DNA of 64,000 bases from contig NZ_CP114036.1 of the NCBI RefSeq assembly GCF_026898115.1, forward strand, positions 8,612,001 through 8,676,000. Reading direction: 5' to 3'. The translations under genes and the position numbers were made by a program. The DNA comes from Streptomyces sp. S465 (GTDB lineage: Bacteria; Actinomycetota; Actinomycetes; Streptomycetales; Streptomycetaceae). The notes below the pieces were generated by a model. It did no database searches. It was not told the DNA's origin and saw only the letters and a list, made by a program, of their open reading frames with translations. Positions 1 through 7,802 of the stretch are shown here, piece after piece. Numbering within the stretch: position 1 is the stretch's first letter; each line of letters opens with the position of its first letter.

Positions 1-898
1 GGAGAGCTACTTCTACCGCCGGCTCCTGGAGGCCGTGGGCTACTTCGCCGACGGCCCCTGGCGGGGCATCGATCCGTTCCGTCCCTTCAAACAGGCCGAG
101 CTGCACACCCCTCAGGCCGAGGCCGAGCTGGCCGCGCTCGATGACGTCCTGCGCCGGCCCGCCGGCGAACAGGCCCAGGCGCTGGTGCACGGCTCGCTGT
201 GGGGCAACCGCGCGGACCTGGGCTTCCGCCTCTCCGCCACGGGCGCGGAGGCGACCGGCGCCGACACCCCGCCCCTGGTCGCGGACGACGCGGAGGCGCT
301 GTGGTCGCTGCTGCCCGTCGGCTCCCCTGCCACGCTGTGTGTGGTGGCGGACAACGCCGGGCGGGAGCTGCTCCCCGACCTCGTCCTCATCGACCATGTG
401 CTCCACCACGGGCGTGCCGAGCGGGTGGTGCTCCAGGTGAAGCCGTATCCGTACTACGTCTCCGACGCCACCATGGAGGACGTGGTCGACTGTCTGCGCC
501 GGCTGGCCGGGGCGAAGGGCGCCGCGGCGGGGGTCGGCGGACGGCTGTGGGCGGCCTTGGGCGACGGGCGGCTCACGGTGCGGGCGCATGACTTCTTCCG
601 CGCACCGCTGCCGTACCAGGAGATGCCGGGCGATCTGCGGCGTGAGTTCGCCGGGGCCACGCTCACCGTGATGAAGGGCGATCTGAACTACCGCCGCCTC
701 GTCGGCGACCGGATGTGGCCCCCGACCACCTCCTTCGCCGACCGCACCGGGTACTTCCCCGGCCCGGTGGCCGCGCTGCGCACCCTGAAGTCGGATGTGA
801 TCGTCGGACTCGACGAGCCGACCGTGGCCGCGCTGGACGCGCGGGAGGACCGGTGGCGCACCAGCGGCGCCCATGCGCTGATCCAGGTGCGGGGGTGA
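1..898 (+). CDS. Damage-control phosphatase ARMT1-like (DUF89), 5' end outside window
   Basis: The reading frame is already open at the left edge, so the true start lies outside; about 298 C-terminal residues are visible. The upstream residues (ESYFYRRLLEAVGYF) belong to the protein, so the GTG at 35 is not the start. Two family blocks are seen: ADNAGREL in the middle, part of the metal site, and MKGDLNYRRLVGDR near the end. DUF89 proteins are metal-dependent phosphatases thought to remove damaged or surplus sugar phosphates in the cytoplasm. The gene ends just before a 14-bp hairpin that faces the convergent secreted-protein gene. Family assignment is firm; the substrate is unknown. Confidence 0.85.
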   Translation, partial: ESYFYRRLLEAVGYFADGPWRGIDPFRPFKQAELHTPQAEAELAALDDVLRRPAGEQAQALVHGSLWGNRADLGFRLSATGAEATGADTPPLVADDAEALWSLLPVGSPATLCVVADNAGRELLPDLVLIDHVLHHGRAERVVLQVKPYPYYVSDATMEDVVDCLRRLAGAKGAAAGVGGRLWAALGDGRLTVRAHDFFRAPLPYQEMPGDLRREFAGATLTVMKGDLNYRRLVGDRMWPPTTSFADRTGYFPGPVAALRTLKSDVIVGLDEPTVAALDAREDRWRTSGAHALIQVRG

Positions 899-901
899 GC
901 C

Positions 902-937
902 GCGCGCCCCTCACCGCGGAAAGGGTGAGGGGCGCGC
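902..937. terminator. Bidirectional hairpin terminator
   Basis: A perfect 14-bp stem (GCGCGCCCCTCACC with its complement) and an 8-nt loop sit 3 bp after the DUF89 stop and about 40 bp after the stop of the convergent secreted-protein gene. It can serve both. There is no U-tract, as is common in streptomycetes. Confidence 0.8.
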
Positions 938-976
938 TGGTTCAGCGGTGGTGACCGCCGCTGGTTCCGCGGAGGG

Positions 977-1222
977 TTACCCGCCGATGTTGTTGACGCA
1001 GGTGGCGCCGATGTTGATGTCACCGCTCGGGGCTCCGTAGCCACCGGAGAAGGCCCACCCGTTGCTGGTGTCGCACTTGTTGCTCTGGAAGATGAAGGTG
1101 GAGACGTCGAAGCTGGTGGGGGCTGTCCCGCTGGTGCCGTTGGCGACCGCGGTGCCGGTGCCGAGGAGTACCAGAGTGCCTGCGGCCGCGGTCAGCAGGG
1201 CGGCCTTCTTCCTGATCTGCAT
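977..1222 (-). CDS. Small secreted protein, paralogue A
   Basis: This 81-residue protein has a clear Sec signal peptide: basic MQIRKK, a hydrophobic stretch at residues 7-22, and likely cleavage after AVA (about residue 27). The mature part is about 54 residues. It carries STFIFQSNKC and ends GDINIGATCVNNIGG, with two cysteines (C50, C75) that could form a disulfide. The start is set by GGAGGA about 5 nt before ATG. It is the tandem paralogue of the gene at 1447-1743, sharing the leader, the C-terminal half, upstream DNA and a terminator. I recognise no known domain; it is not a chaplin. Function is unknown; export to the cell surface or medium is inferred. Confidence 0.8.
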   Translation of the reverse strand: MQIRKKAALLTAAAGTLVLLGTGTAVANGTSGTAPTSFDVSTFIFQSNKCDTSNGWAFSGGYGAPSGDINIGATCVNNIGG

Positions 1223-1293
1223 GGATTCCTCCGTCAATGAGGCGCAGTATGAACTGACATCATGATTTAACGGAAGAAAGACCATTGAAGTCT

Positions 1294-1321
1294 GGTAAGC
1301 ACACCGGAGAGTGACCCGTCC
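1294..1321 (-). promoter_or_regulatory. Conserved upstream block of secreted paralogue A
   Basis: A 28-bp block matches the block at 1820-1847 at 24 of 28 positions and lies at the same distance (about 75-100 bp) upstream of the paralogous start codon. An ATTTAACG block nearer the gene (1264-1272) is also shared. The blocks are likely promoter or operator sequence copied with the gene; no standard -35/-10 pair is certain. Confidence 0.45.
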
Positions 1322-1372
1322 AGCGCACGATTCCCCCTCTGGCACCCCGAATGGTGGCATCGGAAACGACAT

Positions 1373-1403
1373 GCTCCCCCCACCGCTGCGAGGTGGGGGG
1401 AGC
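1373..1403. terminator. Hairpin terminator of secreted paralogue B
   Basis: A perfect 12-bp stem (GCTCCCCCCACC and its complement) with a 7-nt loop lies about 45 bp downstream of the stop of the gene at 1447-1743. It separates the two tandem paralogues, so each is probably its own transcription unit. Confidence 0.75.
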
Positions 1404-1446
1404 GCGTCGAGTGGGCGACCTCGGTCGCCGCCGGTTCCGCCGGAGG

Positions 1447-1743
1447 TTACCCGCCGATGTGGTTGAGGCAGGTGGCGCCGATGTTGATGTCACCGCTCGG
1501 GCCGAGCCCGCCCACGGACCAGGCGCTCCCGTTGTTGGTGTCGCACTTGTTGCTCTGGAAGATGAAGGTGGAGACGTCGAGGCTGGTGGGGCCGGTGGGG
1601 GCTCCGCTGGTTCGGTCGGAGCCGCCGCCGTAACCGCCGCCGTAACCGCTGCCTCCGCCGTTGGCGGCCGCGGTGCCGGTGCCGAGGAGCGCCAGGGCGC
1701 CGGCGGTCGCGGCCAGCAGGGCGGCCTTCTTCGCGATCTGCAT
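1447..1743 (-). CDS. Small secreted protein, paralogue B with glycine-rich insert
   Basis: This 98-residue protein is built like paralogue A. The signal peptide starts MQIAKKAALL with cleavage expected near AAA-NG. It shares the STFIFQSNKCDTNNG and GDINIGATCLNHIGG blocks with two cysteines. It differs by a glycine/tyrosine-rich insert (GGGSGYGGGYGGGS, residues about 29-42) just after the leader. The start follows GGAGGA. Extracellular location is inferred from the leader. The glycine-rich stretch is probably a flexible linker in the mature peptide. No function can be assigned. Confidence 0.8.
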   Translation of the reverse strand: MQIAKKAALLAATAGALALLGTGTAAANGGGSGYGGGYGGGSDRTSGAPTGPTSLDVSTFIFQSNKCDTNNGSAWSVGGLGPSGDINIGATCLNHIGG

Positions 1744-1819
1744 GGATTCCTCCGAGTCGAGTCGCAGTGCGAGATGTGTCTGACGATCCGATTTAACGAA
1801 GGAGAACAGGCGAAAACCG

Positions 1820-1847
1820 GGTAAGCGCACCGGAGGGTGGTCCGTCC
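1820..1847 (-). promoter_or_regulatory. Conserved upstream block of secreted paralogue B
   Basis: Counterpart of the block at 1294-1321 (24 of 28 identical) upstream of the second secreted-protein gene. Its conservation in otherwise diverged flanks suggests a promoter or regulator site. Confidence 0.45.
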
Positions 1848-1850
1848 GGC

Positions 1851-2777
1851 CTACGACATCTTCTGGCCGGAGCGGAGGCCGGCCGCTCGCGCGAGGGCGT
1901 CCCGGCACGCCAGGATCGCGGGGTGCCGGTTGCTCCCGCGGCGTACGACGGTGAAGATGCGGCGGGTGCGCCGGCCGCGCGGAAGCCGCCGCAGCGGGAC
2001 CGACGGGCGCTGTCCGCTCCAGACGAGGTCGGGAAGGAAGGCGGCGGCGTGTTTCTGCTCGACGAGGCGGAGGTGGAGCAGGAGGTCGGCGGTCTCGAAC
2101 CGTACGTCGGGTTCGAAACCGGCGTCGCGGCACAGCGTCATGGCCCAGTGCCGTGCGGCCGTGCCTTCGGGCTCCATCACCCAGGGGTGCTGCGCGAGTG
2201 AGCGCAGCGCCGCCGTCGGGCCATCGGCGTCCGGGCGGCCGGCCCCGTGGGGCAGCGCGAGGTGCAGGGGGTCGTCGAGCAGGTCTTCCTGTTCGAGTTC
2301 GGCGGGCCGCGCATTGGGATTGCCGGGATATTCCTCGGCGAGGACCAGGTCGAAGTCGCGGGCTTGCAGGGCGGGCAGGGACTTTTCCGGTTCCATGTGC
2401 GTGACGTGGACGCGCAGCCGCGGGTGGCGGGCGCGCAGCAGATCGAGGGTGGCCGGGACCAGGGTCAGCGCGGCCGTCTGGAACGAGGCGATGCGCAGGG
2501 TGCCGGTCAGGTCGGTCAGGGACGCGGCGATGTCCGCCTCCGCGCGCTCCAGGCGTTCGAGGATCACCTCGGTGTGGGCCACGAGGATCTCCGCCTGCTC
2601 GGTCAGCCGTACCCGCCGCCCGACCGGCTCCAGCAGGCGGACGCCGACCTCCGATTCCAGCTGTGAGAGCTGCTGGGAGACGGAGGAGGGAGCGTAGGAC
2701 AGGGCCGCGGCGACGGCCGCGAGGGTGCCGCGGCGCTTGAGCTCACGCAGCAGGCGCAGCCGGTGCAGGTCGAACAT
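1851..2777 (-). CDS. LysR-family transcriptional regulator
   Basis: A 308-residue LTTR. The N-terminal helix-turn-helix starts at MFDLHRLRLLRELKRRG and includes AAALSYAPSSVSQQLSQLE (residues about 20-40). A substrate-binding domain follows from about residue 90. ATG at 2777 gives the standard LTTR N terminus; longer in-frame starts only add unrelated residues. It is divergent from the diaminopropionate ammonia-lyase gene, with a perfect inverted repeat in the 75-bp gap, so it probably controls that enzyme and itself. The effector may be the amino acid substrate (inference). Confidence 0.88.
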   Translation of the reverse strand: MFDLHRLRLLRELKRRGTLAAVAAALSYAPSSVSQQLSQLESEVGVRLLEPVGRRVRLTEQAEILVAHTEVILERLERAEADIAASLTDLTGTLRIASFQTAALTLVPATLDLLRARHPRLRVHVTHMEPEKSLPALQARDFDLVLAEEYPGNPNARPAELEQEDLLDDPLHLALPHGAGRPDADGPTAALRSLAQHPWVMEPEGTAARHWAMTLCRDAGFEPDVRFETADLLLHLRLVEQKHAAAFLPDLVWSGQRPSVPLRRLPRGRRTRRIFTVVRRGSNRHPAILACRDALARAAGLRSGQKMS

Positions 2778-2791
2778 CGGTACTCCGCGAA

Positions 2792-2810
2792 TCATCGGGA
2801 TGGCCGATGA
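2792..2810. promoter_or_regulatory. Inverted repeat, likely LysR operator
   Basis: TCATCGG and CCGATGA form perfect 7-bp arms around a 5-bp spacer, between the divergent LysR and ammonia-lyase starts. Position and geometry fit a LysR recognition site. Confidence 0.6.
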
Positions 2811-2852
2811 GTATAGGTCGAAAACATTCGCTGGACCCGATCGTAGGAGGCA

Positions 2853-3989
2853 GTGGACCCTGGACGGGTGTCCGAAAACGCTTCCTCCCTCGGTGCGCTG
2901 CCGTGGTCCGTACGGCCCGGCGCCCGCACCTGGCGGTGTGCGCCCGCCCCCGCCGAGGTGCGCGACTTCCATGCCGCACTGCCCGGCTACACGCCCACCC
3001 CGCTGACCGAACTACCGCCGCTGGCGGCGGAGTTGAGGGTCGGCCGGGTCTTCGTCAAGGACGAGTCGTGCCGTCTGGGGCTGCCCGCGTTCAAGGCGCT
3101 GGGCGCGTCCTGGGCGGTCCACCGCGCCCTCGCCGAACGGGCCACGAGCGGCGAACCGGGCCCGGTCACCCTGGTGACCGCCACCGACGGCAACCACGGC
3201 CGCGCGGTGGCGCGGATGGCGCGCCTGTTCGGGCAGCGCGCCCACGTCTTCGTGCCCCGTGGGGTGCACCGGCGGGCCGTGGCGGCCATCGCCGCCGAGG
3301 GGGCGCGGGTCACCGAGGTCCCGGGGCCGTACGACGAGGCGGTGCGCCTGGCGGCCGAGGCGGCTGCCGGACCGGCGGCGGTCCTGGTCCAGGACACGGC
3401 CTGGCCGGGCTATGAGCGGATCCCGGGGTGGATCGTCGAGGGCTACTCCACCCTCTGCGCCGAGACCGACGAGCAGCTGGCGGCCGAAGGGGCCGCCCGG
3501 GGGCCCGACCTCGTCTCCGTACCGGTGGGTGTGGGGTCCCTGGCCCAAGCCGTGGTCACCCACTACCGCAGCCGCCCGTCCGGGCGGACTCCGGCGCTGC
3601 TGTCGGTGGAGCCGCGGGCCGCGGCCTGCGTCCTGGAAAGCCTCACCCTCGGCGCACCCGTCAGCGTCACCACCGGTGACACCGCCATGGCCGGGCTGAA
3701 CTGCGGCACCCCGTCCAGTATCGCCTGGCCCTACCTCCGGGGCGGGCTGGACGCCGCCGTCGCCGTCTCCGATCCCGACAGCGCCCGCGCGGCAGCCCGC
3801 CTCGCCGCGCTCGGCGTCGCCTCGGGCCCCTGCGGGGCCGCGGCGCTCGCCGGTGTGCGCGCGGCGCTCACCGGCGGGGGCGCGGGGGAGCGCCGTGCGG
3901 CGCTGGGGCTCGGCCCGTCCTCGGTGGTCGTGCTGCTGAGCACCGAAGGCCCGGCCGCCAACCCGCACTCCGCCACCACCGACCGCTGA
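2853..3989 (+). CDS. dpaL: Diaminopropionate ammonia-lyase-like PLP enzyme
   Basis: A 378-residue fold-type II PLP enzyme. By family it eliminates ammonia from 2,3-diaminopropionate to give pyruvate. The PLP lysine is K81 in PAFKALGASWAV. The phosphate/cofactor block ATDGNHGRAVA and the IPGWIVEGYSTL and AGLNCGTPSSIAWP blocks are typical of this lyase rather than of threonine dehydratase. GTG at 2853 is preceded by GGAGG only 2 nt away, an unusually tight spacing, so the start could be slightly downstream. It is divergent from a LysR gene and followed by an exporter of the LysE family. Confidence 0.82.
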   Translation: MDPGRVSENASSLGALPWSVRPGARTWRCAPAPAEVRDFHAALPGYTPTPLTELPPLAAELRVGRVFVKDESCRLGLPAFKALGASWAVHRALAERATSGEPGPVTLVTATDGNHGRAVARMARLFGQRAHVFVPRGVHRRAVAAIAAEGARVTEVPGPYDEAVRLAAEAAAGPAAVLVQDTAWPGYERIPGWIVEGYSTLCAETDEQLAAEGAARGPDLVSVPVGVGSLAQAVVTHYRSRPSGRTPALLSVEPRAAACVLESLTLGAPVSVTTGDTAMAGLNCGTPSSIAWPYLRGGLDAAVAVSDPDSARAAARLAALGVASGPCGAAALAGVRAALTGGGAGERRAALGLGPSSVVVLLSTEGPAANPHSATTDR

Positions 3990-4076
3990 CATCCCGACCC
4001 CCGAAAGACCCACCGCGTTGAACGACCGCACCCCCGCCCCGCCGCCGACCGGTTCGACCCGGAGGAGGGCGGCGGC

Positions 4077-4763
4077 ATGCTGACCCATTTCGCGGCCGCC
4101 ATCGGTGTCCTGGGCCTGCTGACCATCGTGCCCGGCCCGGACATGGCGGTGGTGACCCGGCGTGCCATCGCGGCCGGCCCCGCGGACGCGTTGCGGACCG
4201 TGGGCGGGATCGCGACCGGGCTGCTGGTCTGGGGCGCGCTCACCGTGGCCGGTCTCGCGGCCGTGCTGGCCGCCTCACCCGCGGCCTATCTGGCCGTCAA
4301 GCTGCTGGGCGCCGGCTATCTGGTGTTCCTGGGCGTACGGGCGCTGTGGCACAACCGCCGGGCCGCCACCGCCCCGGCCGGAACCGGCACCGGCACCGAA
4401 ACTGGCACCGAAACCGACAGCGAAACCGGCACTGGAACCGGCGCCGGAACCGGCACCCGCGCCACCGCCGGGAGTCCGTGGCGCACCGGCCTGATCAGCA
4501 ATGTCCTCAACCCGAAGATCGCCGTCAGCTACACCGGCCTGCTCCCCACACTGGCCCCGCCCCGGCTGCCGACCGCCTGGGCCATGACGCTGCTCGTCCT
4601 GCTCCACGCCGGCCTCACCCTCGCCTGGCTGAGCGGCTATGTGCTCCTGCTGTCCAAGGCCGGGCCGGTCCTCCGCACGCCGCGGGTCCACCGCGCGCTC
4701 GGGTGGACCACGGGCGTGGTGCTGATCGGCTTCGGCCTCGCGGTCGCGACCACCTCCGCTTGA
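4077..4763 (+). CDS. LysE/RhtB-family amino acid exporter
   Basis: A 228-residue membrane protein of the LysE/RhtB translocator family, which export amino acids and related compounds. N-terminal TIVPGPDMAVVTRRAIAAG matches the family signature, and five to six hydrophobic segments are visible. The loop after the third helix (residues about 101-128) is replaced by a low-complexity Gly-Thr-Glu run (GTGTGTETGTETDSETGTGT...) encoded by a hexanucleotide repeat. The start at 4077 follows GGAGGAGGGCGGC. It lies 87 bp after the ammonia-lyase, so they may be co-transcribed; its substrate could be related to diaminopropionate (inference). Confidence 0.82.
   Translation: MLTHFAAAIGVLGLLTIVPGPDMAVVTRRAIAAGPADALRTVGGIATGLLVWGALTVAGLAAVLAASPAAYLAVKLLGAGYLVFLGVRALWHNRRAATAPAGTGTGTETGTETDSETGTGTGAGTGTRATAGSPWRTGLISNVLNPKIAVSYTGLLPTLAPPRLPTAWAMTLLVLLHAGLTLAWLSGYVLLLSKAGPVLRTPRVHRALGWTTGVVLIGFGLAVATTSA
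4378..4460 (+). repeat. In-frame hexanucleotide repeat in the lysE-family gene
   Basis: Runs of ACCGGC, ACCGAA and GGAACC units encode the Gly-Thr-Glu stretch in the cytoplasmic loop of the exporter. Because units are multiples of 3 the frame stays open. Slippage could vary the length between strains. Confidence 0.75.
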
Positions 4764-4811
4764 TCGGCCCGGGTCTCACGGTGCCACGGCCGGCGGTGGC
4801 CGGGGCGGCCG

Positions 4812-5264
4812 TCAGCGGGGGACCAGCCAGGGCCACTGCGGCAGCGGGCTGCCCGTCTCGATCAGCGACTTCAGATTGGACAGCACCGCGGCCCAGCCGT
4901 GGGCCGCGGTGGCCCGCTCGGTCTCGTCCGGCAGGTTCTCATGGGTCACGGTCAGCCGGACGATGTCGCCGTGCGGCTCGATGCCGAAGGTGACCCGGGA
5001 AGGCTCGGCGGCGGCCGCGTCGGGCAGGGCCCAGGTGGTCACCAGCCGGGTGGGCGGTGAGCTCGCCACGACCCGGCCGACGACGTCGGCGATGCCGGAG
5101 CCGTCCGTCCGCCGGTGTTCCCACGCGGAGCCGGCCTGCCAGTCCGACACGTTGTGGTGGTCCCAGTACTCGGCCGTGAGGTCGGCGTCGGTCAGCGCGT
5201 GCCAGACCTTCTCCGCCGTGCCCTCGATATAGATGACGTACCGGAACGCCGGTCTGTCGGCCAT
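4812..5264 (-). CDS. SRPBCC/AHSA1-like small-ligand protein
   Basis: A 150-residue START/Bet v1-like protein of the activator of Hsp90 ATPase 1 type: FRYVIYIEGTAEKVWHALTD at the N terminus, EYWDH, then VTFGIEPHGDIVRLTVTHENL and GWAAVLSNLKSLIETG at the C terminus. The family binds hydrophobic ligands in a deep pocket; no reaction can be assigned. GAGGAAG precedes ATG at 5264. The gene lies 46 bp after the DinB-fold gene on the same strand, so they are probably one operon. Confidence 0.82.
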   Translation of the reverse strand: MADRPAFRYVIYIEGTAEKVWHALTDADLTAEYWDHHNVSDWQAGSAWEHRRTDGSGIADVVGRVVASSPPTRLVTTWALPDAAAAEPSRVTFGIEPHGDIVRLTVTHENLPDETERATAAHGWAAVLSNLKSLIETGSPLPQWPWLVPR

Positions 5265-5310
5265 CGCTTCCTCCGCTCGTCGTGCCGGGTGATGGTGTCG
5301 CGATTCCGCC

Positions 5311-5817
5311 CTACCGCCTGCGGATCGTGCCGCGGATGAACGCCGCCTGTCCCGCGTGCTGCAGATCGTCGGCGATCACGCTGATCAGCCGGACGCCGAG
5401 GCTCACCGGCGGTGTCCACCGCTCGTCCACGATCCGGTCCAGATCGTGGTCCCGCAGCCCGCGCACGAAGGCGAGCGTGTTCTCGTGCACCGCGTCGTAG
5501 TACCCGGTGAGCAGCTCGGCGTCCGCCCGCACCGCCGCCACGTCCTTGCTCCGGTGGCCGTAGCCGGTGGCCTCCGGAGGGAACGGCAGGCCGAACCGCT
5601 CGGCCCAGCCCTCGGACGTCCACAGCTGCTCGGTGCCGGCCGCGTCGGCGATGTGGTCGTCCTGGACCCGGGTCAGATGCCACACCAGCCAGGCGATCGA
5701 ATTGGCCCCGCTGTCCAGCCGCACGGCCAGCTCGTCCGCCGAGAGCCCGGCCACGGCCGCGTGCACCTCCTCACCCACCCGCTCGAAGGCGTCGGCCAGC
5801 AGATCGGCGCTGTTCAT
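5311..5817 (-). CDS. DinB-fold thiol transferase-like protein (DUF664)
   Basis: A 168-residue four-helix protein. Conserved histidines that form the metal site of the family are seen in WLVWHLTRVQDDH and DDLQHAGQAAFIRG. DUF664/DinB proteins are thought to conjugate or remove low-molecular-weight thiols; mycothiol would be the partner in an actinomycete (family knowledge, not shown here). The first gene of a two-gene operon with the SRPBCC protein. Confidence 0.8.
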   Translation of the reverse strand: MNSADLLADAFERVGEEVHAAVAGLSADELAVRLDSGANSIAWLVWHLTRVQDDHIADAAGTEQLWTSEGWAERFGLPFPPEATGYGHRSKDVAAVRADAELLTGYYDAVHENTLAFVRGLRDHDLDRIVDERWTPPVSLGVRLISVIADDLQHAGQAAFIRGTIRRR

Positions 5818-5903
5818 TCGCGGCTCCTCGCTCGTGGTTACCTCCCGGCCATGGTTTCACCCCGCGGCGCGGGCCGCGGGGTGCCGACTCGCCGGGAGGC
5901 GAT

Positions 5904-6740
5904 TCACACGGGCGGGACGAGGGTGAAGTAGCGGTCGAGCACCGCCTGGTCGCCGGTCACCTTCTCGAGCCGGTCCGCGGGGAGCCGCCGCCACAGGAAC
6001 AGCGCCAGATCGGAGGCGGTCCCGGCCAGTTCGACAGCGCGGGACGCGTCGTCGGCGCCCTCGTCAGCGGCGCCCTCATCCGCCGCGCCCGTGGTGAGCC
6101 GGACGTCATCGCCGTCGAACCGGACCGTCCACAGCCCCGGACCGTCGGTCCGGCGGAACCGGAACCGCTCACCCGCGCCGGGAGGGGCCTCCCGCCACGC
6201 CCGCCGGGCCGGTGCCATCACCTCGAACGTCTGGGCCACGGCGTCCGCCGCGAGGTCGGGCTCGATCGGCCGGGCCGGTCCGCCGGCCGCCTGCTCGGCG
6301 TCCCAGCGGTGCAGGGCCGCCTCGATGGTCTGCATCCGCAGCCAGAATCCCGCCGTCCGCTCCGCCGACCAGGTCCACACCGCCGCGTCCGGGTCACCGC
6401 TCCGGAACAGCGCCTCGAGCCGGGCGGCCCCCTCGGCGAACCAGTCGACGAGGCCCACCGGCACCGGGCCGTGATGCGGTGCGCCGGTGAGCCCCGGCCA
6501 GCCCGCGCGGTCCTCGGGAAGGTCGAAGAGGGTGACGTCGGTGAGGTCCGGCTGCTGGGTGAGCCGCTCCCGGATCACACGGGCGATCAGACGGTGCACC
6601 CCGCCCAGGTGCAGTACCAGATCCGACATCGTCCAGCCGGGGCAGGAGGGGATCAGCGGCGCGTCCGCCCCGTCGGCGGCGCCACGGGCCACCTGCTCGA
6701 ACGCCACGATCTCACGATGGAAATGGGCTGAATAGTCCAT
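5904..6740 (-). CDS. Maleylpyruvate isomerase-family mycothiol-dependent enzyme
   Basis: A 278-residue protein with the MDMPI N-terminal metal-binding domain: CPGWTMSDLVLHLGGVH supplies a histidine, and the IEAALHRWDAE block supplies the E-x3-H pair. A C-terminal domain carries an Asp/Glu-rich insert (GAADEGAADEGADDAS). Members use mycothiol for isomerisation or detoxification. It stands apart from the gentisate operon, which has its own shorter isomerase at 30017, so a detoxification role is more likely (inference). It is divergent from the TetR gene at 6850. Confidence 0.8.
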   Translation of the reverse strand: MDYSAHFHREIVAFEQVARGAADGADAPLIPSCPGWTMSDLVLHLGGVHRLIARVIRERLTQQPDLTDVTLFDLPEDRAGWPGLTGAPHHGPVPVGLVDWFAEGAARLEALFRSGDPDAAVWTWSAERTAGFWLRMQTIEAALHRWDAEQAAGGPARPIEPDLAADAVAQTFEVMAPARRAWREAPPGAGERFRFRRTDGPGLWTVRFDGDDVRLTTGAADEGAADEGADDASRAVELAGTASDLALFLWRRLPADRLEKVTGDQAVLDRYFTLVPPV

Positions 6741-6777
6741 GGCAGCACTCTGTCAGGTGGCTTCCGCGCTCGGCCAG

Positions 6778-6808
6778 TTGCTTTGTTTAATTCACCTGTT
6801 TTAAGGTG
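6778..6808 (+). promoter_or_regulatory. Promoter/operator region of the TetR-ferredoxin-P450 cluster
   Basis: An AT-rich island in GC-rich DNA. TTGCTT at 6778 could be a -35. CACCT-N6-AGGTG (6793-6808) forms an inverted repeat overlapping the expected -10 (TTTTAA), about 42 bp upstream of the TetR start. This is a likely autoregulatory TetR site. Confidence 0.4.
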
Positions 6809-6849
6809 GTGTCGACAGCTCACGCGAACGATCCAGACCGGAGGCCGCG

Positions 6850-7515
6850 GTGGCCGGCGCCCGCACTGTCCGCTCCGTCGAGACCCGCGAAGCCATCATG
6901 GCCGCGGCGGAACGGCTCTACGCCGAACACGGACTGGTCGCGGTGTCCAACCGGCAGATCAGCGAGGCGGCCGGGCAGGGCAATGTCGCCGCGGTCGGCT
7001 ACCACTTCGGCACCAGGGCGGATCTGGTGCGTGCCATCATGCGCAAGCACTCCGAGGCGATCGAGCGGATCCGGCAGCGGATGCTGGACGAGACCCGCGG
7101 CAGCCGGGAGGTCCGGGACTGGGTGGCCTGCCTGGTGCGGCCCGCCCCCGAGCACCTGGCCACCCTGGGCGTCCCCTCCTGGCACGCCCGGTTCGCCGTG
7201 CAGGTGCTGACCGACCCGGTACTGCGGGCGATCGTCACCGACGAGGCCCTCACCCGGGAGCCGCTGCGGGAAACCCTCCACGGCCTGGGCCGCTGCCTGG
7301 ACGCCCTGCCCGCCGAGGTACGGGCCGAACGCGGCGACATGGCCCGCCAGTTGATCACGCACACCTGTGCCGAACGGGAGCGCGCCCTGGCCGAGGGGAT
7401 CAGCACGCGCCAGCCGTCCTGGGACGACACGGCCGGTGCGCTGACCGACGCCATCACCGGTCTGCTCCTCGCCCCGGTCACCCCCCGTTCCCCAGCCAAG
7501 GAGACCCGGACATGA
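6850..7515 (+). CDS. TetR-family regulator, coupled to ferredoxin
   Basis: A 221-residue TetR regulator. The N-terminal HTH is TREAIMAAAERLYAEHGLVAVSNRQISEAAGQGNVAAVGYHFG. The C-terminal ligand domain is TetR_C-like. The GTG start follows GGAGGCCGCG. Its stop overlaps the ferredoxin start in an ATGA, so it is translated with a ferredoxin and probably controls the P450 system in which it is embedded. This coupling of a regulator to an electron carrier is noteworthy. Confidence 0.85.
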   Translation: MAGARTVRSVETREAIMAAAERLYAEHGLVAVSNRQISEAAGQGNVAAVGYHFGTRADLVRAIMRKHSEAIERIRQRMLDETRGSREVRDWVACLVRPAPEHLATLGVPSWHARFAVQVLTDPVLRAIVTDEALTREPLRETLHGLGRCLDALPAEVRAERGDMARQLITHTCAERERALAEGISTRQPSWDDTAGALTDAITGLLLAPVTPRSPAKETRT

Positions 7516-7712
7516 AGATCACCGTCGATGAGGCGAAGTGCTGCGGCGCGGGCCAGTGCGTGCTCCTCGCGCCCGAGGTGTTCGACCAGCGCGAGGAGGA
7601 CGGCATCGTCGTCCTCCTCGACGCCGAGCCGGCCGAAGAGCGGCACGCCGCCGTCCGGGAGGCCGCGAGCATGTGCCCGGCCGCCGCGATCCGGCTGGGC
7701 GACACCGCGTGA
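7512..7712 (+). CDS. [3Fe-4S] ferredoxin of the P450 system
   Basis: A 66-residue ferredoxin. Cluster ligands are C10-x5-C16 and C54-Pro, the pattern of the [3Fe-4S] ferredoxins that serve bacterial P450s; C11 lies next to the first ligand and is extra. ATG overlaps the TetR stop. The P450 gene starts 90 bp downstream. It passes electrons from a ferredoxin reductase to the P450. No reductase is adjacent; the one at 20727 is a candidate. Confidence 0.92.
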   Translation: MKITVDEAKCCGAGQCVLLAPEVFDQREEDGIVVLLDAEPAEERHAAVREAASMCPAAAIRLGDTA

Positions 7713-7802
7713 CCGCGCCGTCGGCCCGGCCGCGCCTGCCCGCGCGGGCGCTCGCCGTCCCCGCGTGACCGGCCCACGCCGACCGACCATCGGAGGAAGA
7801 CC

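Noticed and set aside
977..1743. Secreted paralogues considered as chaplins
   Set aside because: They lack the chaplin repeat pattern; only the leader and the presence of two cysteines are similar.
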